Part shown: piece after piece, positions 17,224-24,995 of the stretch
Position numbering within the stretch: position 1 is the stretch's first letter
Layout of the letters: every line of letters starts with the position of its first letter
Assembly (NCBI GenBank): GCA_023663225.1
Contig: JAMPHU010000016.1
Coordinates: 1-56,067 of the forward strand
DNA length: 56,067 nucleotides
Origin: Candidatus Gastranaerophilales bacterium
Lineage (GTDB): Bacteria; Bacillota; Clostridia; Lachnospirales; Lachnospiraceae
Direction: 5' to 3'
Translations under genes and position numbers: made by a program
The notes under the pieces: model-generated
What the model was told of the DNA's origin: nothing
Database searches by the model: none
What the model saw: only the letters and a program-made list of their open reading frames with translations

Positions 17224-17246
17224 GCTGTCCGTCTGGGCAGCTTTTT
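17223..17246 (+). terminator. Terminator of zapA
   Basis: AGCTGTCC-gtct-GGGCAGCT, an 8-bp stem with one G-T pair, followed by a T-run. It starts at the last base of the stop codon. Confidence 0.85.
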
Positions 17247-17258
17247 CACGAGACGAGG

Positions 17259-19604
17259 ATGAGGGAAGGAGAGCGGCGTTTGAAGGCTGACAGGGGACAG
17301 AGGCCTGGTGTGGAGCTTTTGGCTCCCGCGGGCAACAGAGAAGGCTTTCTGGGAGCGATCCATGCGGGCGCGGATGCCGTCTATCTGGGCGGAAGCCGAT
17401 TTGGAGCCAGAGCTTACGCGGACAACTTCACATCAGAGGAATTGACGGCGTGTATCCGCTATGCGCATCTCTGGGGCAGAAAGGTCTATCTCACCGTCAA
17501 CACTTTGATCAAAGAGTGTGAATTTGCCGATCTCTATCCCTATCTGCTGCCGGTTTACGAGGCCGGTCTGGACGGCGTCATCGTGCAGGATATCGGCGTC
17601 TTGGCGGCTGTAAGGGCCTGCTTTCCCGATCTGGAGATCCACGGGAGCACGCAGATGACTTTGTGCGGTGAATACGGCGCGGCGCTTTTGAAAAAGATGG
17701 GGGTCTGTCGGATCGTGCCGTCCAGAGAGTTGAGCCTGCGGGAGCTGATCCGCATAAAAGAGCGGACAGGACTTGCGATCGAGTGTTTTATCCATGGAGC
17801 CATGTGTTACAGTTATTCCGGGCAATGCCTTTTCAGCAGCATCTTGGGCGGACGCAGCGGCAATCGGGGCAGATGCGCCCAACCTTGCAGGCTTCCTTAC
17901 ACGGTGGAAGGATGTGGCGCAAAAGCGGGCGCATGTCATCCCTTAAGTTTAAAAGATATGTGTACCATTGAGCGCATACCGGAGTTGATCGAGGCTGGGA
18001 TCGATTCCTTCAAGATCGAGGGGCGCATGAAAAAACCGGAGTACGCCGCCGGTGTGACCGCCATTTACCGCAAATATATTGACCGCTATTACGAGAACAG
18101 AAGCGTTCCCCTGAAAGTGGAGGAGGCGGATCTGCGCGCCCTCTCCAGTCTGTACATCCGCAGCGAGAGGCAGGACGGTTATTACGATAAATACCACGGC
18201 AAAGATATGGTGACTTTGGAGAACCCTTCTTACGGCAACAGCGATGAATCGCTGTTAGAGCGGATCAGACAGGATTATCTGCAGCAAAAACCCCGTATCC
18301 CCGTTCGGATCAGCGCCTCCTTTCAGACCGGATATCCGGCCGAAGTGACCTTTTCCGCGGACGGGCGCAGCGTGACCGTATCGGGCGAGACGGTGCAGGC
18401 CGCAGACAAGCGTCCAATCACAAAGGAGAATCTCAAAAAGCAGCTCGGGAAGTTGGGGGACGGCGTCTTTACGGCGGCGCAGACGGATGATCTCACCGTG
18501 AGTCCGGACGCTTTTTATTCCTTGAAATCTATCAATGAGTTGCGCCGCAGAGCGGCGGAAGCGCTGGAAAATGCGCTGATCGAGGGATATTCCCTGCCGC
18601 TTAAAAGGCCGAGGGCGCAGGAGGCGAAAGTGGCTTGTTCGGCTGCCAGGGAACTCCTTTTTGTCCGTTCCAAAAACGCTCGCCGCCTGAATTTGTCTGT
18701 GCGCACGGCGGCACAGCTTCAAGCGGCGCTCAAGATAAGCGCTCAGTCAGAGAACTCCCCCTGGGGGCGCGTTTACATAGACGGAGATTTGTTGTGCGGC
18801 GAAGCAGGCGTCGATTTCAAAGAGATTGAAAACAATTACGAAGCGTGCAGGCTGTTGGCCGGACAGAGCGAAGTGATCATAACCCTGCCTTATGTCATTC
18901 GGGCAAAGGACGATGCCTATTTGCATCAGATCGGGCAGTTGTTCGACAGATCACCGGCGGTATTCGCGGGCGTTCTGGTTCGTTCTCTGGACGGAATCGG
19001 ATGGTTTGAACGATTAAAAGCCGATAGAGCGGGAAAAGCGGACTCTGCGAAAAGGGCGGAACCTGCCAAAAAGGCGGCCACAAGGTTAAAATGCTATGGG
19101 GACGCCGGATTGTATGTCTGGAACCGCAAGACCTTAGAGGTATGGGAGGGAACGCTGGATGGCTTCTGCCTTCCCTTTGAACTGAAAGGACCAGAGCAAA
19201 AATGTCTCACAGACGGCCCGATTCCCTGCGAGAAGGTGGTCTATGGACGTATTCCCATGATGATCGCCGCCAACTGTGTGGTCAACACCACTTCCGGCTG
19301 CCGCGGAGGAAGAGTGGTATCCCCCGTGTGGCTCACAGACCGTTATCAGAAAAAGTTTCCGGTGGAGCTAAATTGTGCCCATTGCATGAATATCATATAC
19401 AACAGCGTACCCCTGTCCCTGCACAGAGAACTTGCCAAATGGGAGCAAAAGGCGGATTGCCGCATCAATCTCACGGTGGAGGATGCGCGGGAAAGTGAAA
19501 GCATCCTGAAATATTTTGTGGGACTGCAGGCGATCGGTTCCTCCAGTGAGAGACCTCCCTTTTTCGATTACACCACAGGGCATGAGAGGCGAGGGGTTGA
19601 GTAG
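17259..19604 (+). CDS. U32-family peptidase / tRNA or RNA-modification-type protein with DUF3656 region
   Basis: 781 residues. The N-terminal half is a peptidase U32 barrel: VELLAPAGNREGFLGAIHAG at the start, then EIHGSTQMTLCGEYGA, and the signature ECFIHGAMCYSYSGQCLFSS with GRSGNRGRCAQPCRLPY. The cysteines fit the iron-sulfur-type members of the family (relatives act in RNA hydroxylation, such as RlhA/TrhP). The C-terminal 400 residues match the DUF3656-containing long form. Near residue 590 there is an Ala/Lys-rich insert (KADRAGKADSAKRAEPAKKA). Start choice is open: ATG 17259 has no useful ribosome site, while in-frame TTG 17280 has AAGGAG 8 bases upstream. ftsW-like follows after 18 bases. 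Confidence 0.88.
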   Translation: MREGERRLKADRGQRPGVELLAPAGNREGFLGAIHAGADAVYLGGSRFGARAYADNFTSEELTACIRYAHLWGRKVYLTVNTLIKECEFADLYPYLLPVYEAGLDGVIVQDIGVLAAVRACFPDLEIHGSTQMTLCGEYGAALLKKMGVCRIVPSRELSLRELIRIKERTGLAIECFIHGAMCYSYSGQCLFSSILGGRSGNRGRCAQPCRLPYTVEGCGAKAGACHPLSLKDMCTIERIPELIEAGIDSFKIEGRMKKPEYAAGVTAIYRKYIDRYYENRSVPLKVEEADLRALSSLYIRSERQDGYYDKYHGKDMVTLENPSYGNSDESLLERIRQDYLQQKPRIPVRISASFQTGYPAEVTFSADGRSVTVSGETVQAADKRPITKENLKKQLGKLGDGVFTAAQTDDLTVSPDAFYSLKSINELRRRAAEALENALIEGYSLPLKRPRAQEAKVACSAARELLFVRSKNARRLNLSVRTAAQLQAALKISAQSENSPWGRVYIDGDLLCGEAGVDFKEIENNYEACRLLAGQSEVIITLPYVIRAKDDAYLHQIGQLFDRSPAVFAGVLVRSLDGIGWFERLKADRAGKADSAKRAEPAKKAATRLKCYGDAGLYVWNRKTLEVWEGTLDGFCLPFELKGPEQKCLTDGPIPCEKVVYGRIPMMIAANCVVNTTSGCRGGRVVSPVWLTDRYQKKFPVELNCAHCMNIIYNSVPLSLHRELAKWEQKADCRINLTVEDARESESILKYFVGLQAIGSSSERPPFFDYTTGHERRGVE

Positions 19605-19622
19605 CAAAGAAGGTGCGAGAGA

Positions 19623-21020
19623 ATGAAGGAATATATCGTTGAATTATCCAAATATTTTATCGCTTTGTTTATGGCGTGCTATACGTTCACCAGTTTTTAT
19701 GTGTTCCGGTATCGGGAGGAAAACAGAAGGCATGCCATTTATATTGTGCAAAATGTGTTGATCGTCCTGGTGCAGATCACTTGCTTTTTGCACATGGCTT
19801 TGGTCAGCAAGGATATCCAGTATTTGTTTTTCTTTGGTTTTGTGCAGGTTTTCCTGCTGGCGGCGGTTATGATCGTGACCATGATTTATGACAAGGTCAA
19901 CAAGCTTCTGCTCAACAATATGTGTATGTTGTTGGGGGTAGGATTGTGCGTCATTTCCAGACTGTCCTTCAAAAATGCCATCAGACAGTATGTGATCGTG
20001 CTGGTGTCGCTGATTTTATCCCTGGCGATACCTTATCTGCTGAACACGGTGCATTTTTTAAAAAAGCTCACATGGGTGTATCCGGCGGTAGGTATTTTGC
20101 TGCTCAGCACAGTGTTGATTCTGGGGGAGGCGACTCATGGCTCCAAAATTTCCTTTACCATAGCGGGTCTCACCTTTCAGCCCTCAGAATTTGTGAAGAT
20201 CATCTATCTGTTCTTTTTGGCCGCGGCCCTGTGGGAGGATGTGTCCTTTCTCAGGATCGCGCTGACGGCGGTACTGGCGGGCGTCCATGTGATCCTGTTG
20301 GTGGCCTCCAAGGATCTGGGGAGTGCGCTGATCTTCTTTGTCGGATTTGTACTGGTGGTGTTTATCGCCAGCAAAAACTATCTGTACCTGCTTGCGGGGG
20401 TGGCCGGCGGCTGTGCGGCGGCAGTCGTGGCATACCGGCTGTTTGGCCATGTGCGCACCCGCGTGTTGGCATGGCGGGATCCCTGGACATATATCGACGA
20501 TCAGGGGTATCAGATCACCCAATCTCTGTTTGCGGTGGGCAGCGGAAGCTGGTTTGGCATGGGCCTTTTAAAAGGCGACCCCAAAAAGATCCCCTTTGTG
20601 TACGTGGATGCCATTTTTTCCGCCATCTGTGAGGAGTTGGGCGTTTTATTCGGCATCTGCCTGATCTTGATCTGTATCAGCAACTTTTTGATGATCATGG
20701 ATATCGCCATCCGGATTCACGACCGTTTTTATCAGATGATCGTGTACGGAATCGGCGTGATGTATATTTTTCAGATTTTCCTGACGATCGGTGGCGGGAT
20801 CAAGTTCATCCCCCTGACCGGCGTGACGCTGCCGTTTATCAGCTATGGAGGAAGCTCCTGTATGACCACGATGATCATGTTTTTCATCATACAGGGTATC
20901 TACATCAGGCTGCAGCAAGTGGAAGGGAAGCAAAAGTCGGCCCCAAACGGCGGACGGAGGAAAAATGGATCGAAAGAAAATGGACAGAACGCAAAAAAGA
21001 AGTTACCCCAAAAAACATGA
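19623..21020 (+). CDS. FtsW/RodA/SpoVE-family peptidoglycan glycosyltransferase
   Basis: 465 residues with ten or more membrane helices. SEDS-family marks are LTFQPSEFVKIIYLFFLA, the extracytoplasmic VLAWRDPWTYIDDQGYQITQSLFAVGSG loop (given in parts: WRDPWTY, GYQITQS) and the C-terminal GVTLPFISYGGSSCMTTM. SEDS proteins polymerise lipid II together with a class B PBP. That partner is the next gene, whose start lies 56 bases inside this one, so coupled translation is likely. An N-terminal extension of about three membrane segments precedes the conserved core. The Lys-rich tail is encoded by the overlap. It could serve elongation, division or sporulation. Confidence 0.9.
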   Translation: MKEYIVELSKYFIALFMACYTFTSFYVFRYREENRRHAIYIVQNVLIVLVQITCFLHMALVSKDIQYLFFFGFVQVFLLAAVMIVTMIYDKVNKLLLNNMCMLLGVGLCVISRLSFKNAIRQYVIVLVSLILSLAIPYLLNTVHFLKKLTWVYPAVGILLLSTVLILGEATHGSKISFTIAGLTFQPSEFVKIIYLFFLAAALWEDVSFLRIALTAVLAGVHVILLVASKDLGSALIFFVGFVLVVFIASKNYLYLLAGVAGGCAAAVVAYRLFGHVRTRVLAWRDPWTYIDDQGYQITQSLFAVGSGSWFGMGLLKGDPKKIPFVYVDAIFSAICEELGVLFGICLILICISNFLMIMDIAIRIHDRFYQMIVYGIGVMYIFQIFLTIGGGIKFIPLTGVTLPFISYGGSSCMTTMIMFFIIQGIYIRLQQVEGKQKSAPNGGRRKNGSKENGQNAKKKLPQKT

Positions 21021-22551
21021 TAACACACGTTCCAGGGACACCGCGCGCAAAGAGCCTCGTCTGAAAGAGAAATCTGCCGTCAAACAAGGGGTAAAGGGCA
21101 TTTCCGCCAAAAAGAGGCGCGGAAACAAGCGGGAGATCATGGGAACCGCCGTTGCGTTTGTGGCGCTGTTTTTAGCAATGATCGCCTATCTGGGGCATTT
21201 TGTGGCGACCAGCGAGCAGGAGATGATCAACAACAGCTATAATTCCCGCCAGCAGATCCTTCTCTCTCAAAATTACCGCGGCAGCATTTTCTCGCGGGAT
21301 GGAGAGGTACTGGCGGAAACCGTGCTGGACGAGGAGCAGGTTGAAAAGAGAGTGTACCCCTACGGAGCGCTTTTTTCCCATATCGTAGGCTATTCCACCC
21401 AGGGCAGGATGGGAGTGGAGGCTTTGGCCAATTACTATCTGATCAACACCAACACTTCTCTGAGCAATAAGGTGGCAAACGATATGGCAGGAATCAAGAA
21501 TCCCGGGGACAATGTGTACACCACCTTGGATGTACAGATTCAGCAGATCGCAGATGAGCAGTTGAGCGTCTATAAGGGCGCAATCATAGTCACGGAGGTG
21601 TCCACCGGCCGAATCTTAGCCATGGTATCCCACCCTGACTTCGACCCCAACGAGATCGATGAGATCTGGGACAGTCTGATCGAGAGCAGCGACAGTTCTG
21701 TGCTGTTAAACCGCGCCACGCAGGGACTTTATCCGCCGGGATCCACCTTTAAGATCCTCACGGCGTTGGAATATTACCGCGAAAATCCGGATCATTACCA
21801 AGCCTATTCGTTTCAATGCAACGGGCATTTCGACATGGATGGGAGCCGGATCAACTGTTATCACGGGGCGAATCATGGAGCGGTGAATTTTACCACCTCT
21901 TTCGCCAAGTCCTGCAATTCCTCCTTTGCCAAAATCGGCATGGGACTGGAACGCTCCGCATTTGAGGAGACGTTGGAGGATCTTTTGTTTAACAGAGAGC
22001 TTCCGCTGACGCTCAACTACGCCAAAAGCGCGGTTCAGAATTTGGAAGAATTGGACACGGACGCGATGATGCAGACTTCCATCGGCCAGGGACGGACGCA
22101 GATCACGCCCATCCATCTGAATATGATCACCAGCGCGATCGCAAACGACGGGATTCTGATGACCCCTTACGTTGTGGATCATGTGGAAAACGACGCGGGA
22201 AGCGTGATCAAAAGCTTCCGCGCGAGCAGTTACGGGAGGCTTATGAGCGAAGATGAGGCGGCCATGCTGAAAGAATTGATGATCTCCGTCGTACAGCAGG
22301 GCACCGCCAGCAAATTAAAGGGATTAAATTACACGGCGGCGGGTAAAACCGGCTCCGCTGAATATAATGATACCAAGGGAGACAGTCACGCATGGTTCAC
22401 CGGTTTTGCACCGGCGGAGGATCCGCAGGTGTGCGTCACGATTATTATAGAGGGCGCCGGTTCAGGGGGGGATTATGCGGTGCCTATCGCAAAGAGGTTG
22501 TTTGACGCGTATTTTGCAGAGCAGCCGGCGGCAACAGATCATCAGCCATAA
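20965..22551 (+). CDS. Class B penicillin-binding protein (PbpA/FtsI-type transpeptidase)
   Basis: 528 residues. A basic, Lys-rich cytoplasmic start of about 50 residues precedes one membrane anchor (about 56-76, VAFVALFLAMIAYLGHFV). After a short dimerisation region comes the transpeptidase domain: active-site Ser260 in GSTFK, SCN in SFAKSCNSSFAKIG, and Lys461-Thr-Gly in AGKTGSAEY. It crosslinks peptidoglycan outside the membrane with the SEDS protein encoded just upstream. No PASTA repeats are present. ATG 20965 has GGAGG 4 bases before it and overlaps ftsW-like by 56 bases in another frame. Confidence 0.92.
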   Translation: MDRKKMDRTQKRSYPKKHDNTRSRDTARKEPRLKEKSAVKQGVKGISAKKRRGNKREIMGTAVAFVALFLAMIAYLGHFVATSEQEMINNSYNSRQQILLSQNYRGSIFSRDGEVLAETVLDEEQVEKRVYPYGALFSHIVGYSTQGRMGVEALANYYLINTNTSLSNKVANDMAGIKNPGDNVYTTLDVQIQQIADEQLSVYKGAIIVTEVSTGRILAMVSHPDFDPNEIDEIWDSLIESSDSSVLLNRATQGLYPPGSTFKILTALEYYRENPDHYQAYSFQCNGHFDMDGSRINCYHGANHGAVNFTTSFAKSCNSSFAKIGMGLERSAFEETLEDLLFNRELPLTLNYAKSAVQNLEELDTDAMMQTSIGQGRTQITPIHLNMITSAIANDGILMTPYVVDHVENDAGSVIKSFRASSYGRLMSEDEAAMLKELMISVVQQGTASKLKGLNYTAAGKTGSAEYNDTKGDSHAWFTGFAPAEDPQVCVTIIIEGAGSGGDYAVPIAKRLFDAYFAEQPAATDHQP

Positions 22552-22585
22552 AGAGGGCGTTTTAGGTTGAGGGCGGAGCGAGTGT

Positions 22586-22760
22586 GCGAGTGTCATTGTG
22601 CGGAGGGCAGCGAGTGTCATTGTGCGGATGGTATCTTCCAACGCAGACACGCTTTCGCTGCACCTCGCTCGTAGCGGTACATAAGCGGCTAAAAGACAGC
22701 CGCTAAGTACCGACGGCTCACTGGCGTCTGCTTTTGGAAGATATCATCCGCACAATTCGG
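22586..22760. repeat. Long palindromic intergenic element, copy B
   Basis: Core 22610-22760. Arms 22619-22652 and 22724-22756 are reverse complements beginning ATTGTGCGGATG. The inner stem GGTAC...GTACC (22676-22711) encloses GCGGCT/AGCCGC. The single-stranded stretch GCAGACACGCTTTCGCTGCA and the following CCTCGCTCGTA are identical to copy A at 6641-6790. The first 19 bases of the element (GCGAGTGTCATTGTGCGGA) are duplicated at 22586-22604 just before the element. It fills the gap between the PBP and Nudix genes. The remaining 22761-22879 shows no further structure I can name. Confidence 0.8.
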
Positions 22761-22879
22761 ATTACAGCATCCGGCAAAAAACTGACATTTACAATTAACT
22801 CTGTTAGAGCGAGTCGGACTGATAAGCCTGAAAAAGCGGAACTGTTGTATGCGGGTCAATACAGGTCATGGAGGAAAAT

Positions 22880-23335
22880 ATGATAGAGGCGGTTAGCTGC
22901 GGCGGGGTCGTGATCTTTCGGGGGAAAATCCTGCTGTTATACAAAAATGACAGAAATAAGCATGACGGCTGGGTGCTTCCGAAAGGAACCGTGGAAGCGG
23001 GAGAGGATTACAAGGATACCGCGCTTCGCGAAGTGCTGGAGGAGACGGGCGCCAAGGCGACGATCATCAAGTATATCGGCAAATGTCAGTATTCCTTCAA
23101 TGTGCCGGAGGACACGGTGGAAAAAGAGGTTCACTGGTATCTGATGATGGCGGAAAGTTATTACAGCAAGCCGCAGAAAGCGGAGCTTTTTGTGGACTCC
23201 GGCTTTTATAAATACCATGAAGCGTACCATCTGTTGAAATTTGCCAATGAAAAGCAGATCTTAGAGCAGGCTTACAGCCAATATACGGACTTAAAGAAAA
23301 GACATCTGTGGGGACATCCAAAAAAAGATAGCTGA
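22880..23335 (+). CDS. Nudix hydrolase
   Basis: 151 residues. The Nudix box is complete: GTVEAGEDYKDTALREVLEETGA fits GX5EX7REUXEEXGU (G...E...REVLEETG). Family members hydrolyse nucleoside diphosphates linked to another group, in the cytosol with Mg2+. The opening SCGGVVIFRGKILLLYKN is typical of diadenosine polyphosphate or general NUDIX members, but the substrate cannot be told. ATG 22880 is chosen because GGAGG (22870-22874) lies 5 bases upstream; ATG 22868 would contain this site. It is convergent with the HD-GYP gene over a shared terminator. Confidence 0.92.
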   Translation: MIEAVSCGGVVIFRGKILLLYKNDRNKHDGWVLPKGTVEAGEDYKDTALREVLEETGAKATIIKYIGKCQYSFNVPEDTVEKEVHWYLMMAESYYSKPQKAELFVDSGFYKYHEAYHLLKFANEKQILEQAYSQYTDLKKRHLWGHPKKDS

Positions 23336-23366
23336 GAAAGTACCTGTAAAAAGGCTTTCTCAGCTA
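23329..23366. terminator. Bidirectional terminator between convergent genes
   Basis: Perfect 12-bp stem TAGCTGAGAAAG / CTTTCTCAGCTA around a 14-base loop, flanked by A-rich and T-rich tracts. It serves both the Nudix gene (+) and the HD-GYP gene (-). Confidence 0.8.
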
Positions 23367-23383
23367 TTTCTATTTTGGTTTGA

Positions 23384-24415
23384 CTATTGTACATTCTTTA
23401 CGATCTCCAGATCAGAACGTTTGGCCAGATCCAGAATCTGATCTTTGTCGTTCCGCAGAACCGGACGGGAAGTTTTGTTTTGGTTGATGATCAGTACCTC
23501 CCATATGGAGCCGTCGCTCAACTGTACCGCGTTGCCGGTCTGCGCGTCCGCGATCCGCTTCATCAGGGGCATGAGCAGCTCTATATCGTATTGCGCCATA
23601 TTTTTCTCAAAATTGCCGAGAATCTGCAGGGGCGTGAACGCGTCACGGTAAGTTCTGGCGGACGCCATGGCGATATAAGTATCGATAATGGCGATATAAC
23701 GGGCGAATATGTCAATGTTGCTTCCTTTCATGTGGTAGGGGTAGCCGCTTCCGTCAAATTTCTCATGGTGCATAATGATCGCATTTTTCACATGCTCGTT
23801 GAGATCCAGATAGCGCACCAGATTGTAGCCTATGACGGGATGGGTCTTGACCATCTTAAATTCCTCGTCGGTGAGCTTTCCGGGCTTCCACAGGATGTCG
23901 TAGGGGAGCGTCCACTTGCCGATGTCGTAATAGAAGCCGCAGAGGATCAAAATCTTTTTGTCCTCCTCGCTCATGGAGAGCCAGTCGGCGAAAGTCCCCG
24001 CCAACAGGGCGGAGTTGAGACATTGTACATAGGTCAGCTCGTCCTCGCCCGGCATCATGTGATAAAGGAAATTCAACAACTCCGAACCGGTGGAGATTTT
24101 CTCATAGGCGTCATCATAAATCTGTAACAGCACATTGTCCTGGATTCTCTGTTTGGTGCCCAAAAAACTCAGCATAGCTCCCTTGCAGCGGTTCAGACAG
24201 TCGGTGTACTTCTGCTCAAAATCCTGGAATCTTTCATTAAATCGAAGATCAGCCTCATCTTTGACCATGACCTGCGCGATGTCATATTTTGCTAACTGCT
24301 CGATCACGACAGAATCGATGGTGGTGCCCGCTGGATAGAGCTGATTCCCTTCTGATTCTACTGCCTTACCGAGCACCATTCCAGGTGCGATTTCTGCGCA
24401 TGCGATTACTTTCAA
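23384..24415 (-). CDS. HD-GYP-like signalling protein with altered catalytic residues
   Basis: 343 residues. The N-terminal part resembles the small beta domain that often precedes HD-GYP domains (AEIAPGMVLGKAV...LYPAGTTID). The C-terminal part follows the HD-GYP pattern: WKPGKLTDEEFKMVKTHPVIGYNLV, MHHEKFDGSGYP and ARYIAIIDTYIAM. The expected HDxGK reads YDIGK (Tyr163-Asp164), and the usual DxYDA reads DTYIA, so at least two metal-ligand positions are changed. It may bind rather than cleave cyclic di-GMP; this is inference. The start is TTG 24415, with AAGGAGG 8 bases upstream. It is transcribed divergently from blaI. Confidence 0.82.
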   Translation of the reverse strand: MKVIACAEIAPGMVLGKAVESEGNQLYPAGTTIDSVVIEQLAKYDIAQVMVKDEADLRFNERFQDFEQKYTDCLNRCKGAMLSFLGTKQRIQDNVLLQIYDDAYEKISTGSELLNFLYHMMPGEDELTYVQCLNSALLAGTFADWLSMSEEDKKILILCGFYYDIGKWTLPYDILWKPGKLTDEEFKMVKTHPVIGYNLVRYLDLNEHVKNAIIMHHEKFDGSGYPYHMKGSNIDIFARYIAIIDTYIAMASARTYRDAFTPLQILGNFEKNMAQYDIELLMPLMKRIADAQTGNAVQLSDGSIWEVLIINQNKTSRPVLRNDKDQILDLAKRSDLEIVKNVQ

Positions 24416-24445
24416 GAGCCATACCTCCTTTACTCCTATGTATTA

Positions 24446-24473
24446 AGTATAAAATATTGTAAAAAAAAGTCAA
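24446..24473 (-). promoter_or_regulatory. Promoter of the HD-GYP-like gene
   Basis: On the minus strand TTGACT (24473-24468), 16 bp, TATACT (24451-24446). It lies back to back with the BlaI operator region. Confidence 0.55.
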
Positions 24474-24486
24474 TATAAATTTCCTA

Positions 24487-24541
24487 TTGACAGCACAGAC
24501 CGCAAGGTGTAGTCTGTATATAAGACCACATGTTGCGGTCT
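24487..24541 (+). promoter_or_regulatory. Paired BlaI-type operators and promoter of blaI-M56
   Basis: Two 19-bp dyads, 24497-24515 (AGACCGCAAGGTGTAGTCT) and 24523-24541 (AGACCACATGTTGCGGTCT), are each roughly palindromic and are inverted repeats of one another across a 7-base spacer. The half-sites TGTAGTC and GACCACA resemble the GACTACA/TGTAGTC sites of BlaI/MecI repressors. A TTGACA (-35) at 24487-24492 directly abuts the left site, so repressor binding would cover the promoter. Confidence 0.65.
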
Positions 24542-24629
24542 GCGCTGCTCAGAACATTTTTGCAGCCGGACGGTAAATGATTGTAAATTGTGGGGCAATA
24601 TACGACTTATTGCAGAACGGGAGGAAAAT

Positions 24630-24986
24630 ATGGCGGTAATTCAATTAGGCGTTATTGAGGCCAGGTATGCGGACATGATTTGGGAGCATGAGCCGGTCAG
24701 CACGTCGGAGCTTGTGAAGATGACAGCCGTGGAGTTTAACTGGAAGCGAACCACGGCGCACAACGTCCTGCGGCGGCTGATAGACAAGGGGTTGTTCCAA
24801 AATATAAACGGGACGGTGACTTCCCTGCTTTCCCGCGATGAATTTTATTCCCTGCAGAGCAGGAAATATGTGGAGGATACGTTTGCGGGGTCTCTTCCGG
24901 CCTTTATCGCGGCATTTACGCAGGGGAACAAGCTGACTGCCGAGGAGGCGGAGGCCATTCACAGAATGATCGATCAGGCGGAATGA
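24630..24986 (+). CDS. BlaI/MecI-family transcriptional repressor
   Basis: 118 residues. A winged helix-turn-helix of the BlaI type: VIEARYADMIWEHEPVSTSELVKMT, then the recognition region WKRTTAHNVLRRLIDKGLF, and a short C-terminal dimerisation/cleavage segment. These repressors are removed when the adjacent M56 protease senses a signal. GGGAGG precedes ATG 24630; an upstream in-frame start at 24588 would include that site. The M56 gene follows after 9 bases. Two inverted operators upstream fit autoregulation. Confidence 0.9.
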   Translation: MAVIQLGVIEARYADMIWEHEPVSTSELVKMTAVEFNWKRTTAHNVLRRLIDKGLFQNINGTVTSLLSRDEFYSLQSRKYVEDTFAGSLPAFIAAFTQGNKLTAEEAEAIHRMIDQAE

Positions 24987-24995
24987 GAGGGAACT

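Noticed and set aside
22462-22650. Minus-strand frame across palindrome copy B
   Set aside because: It is produced by the inverted repeat and its duplicated stub; no ribosome site or coding character.
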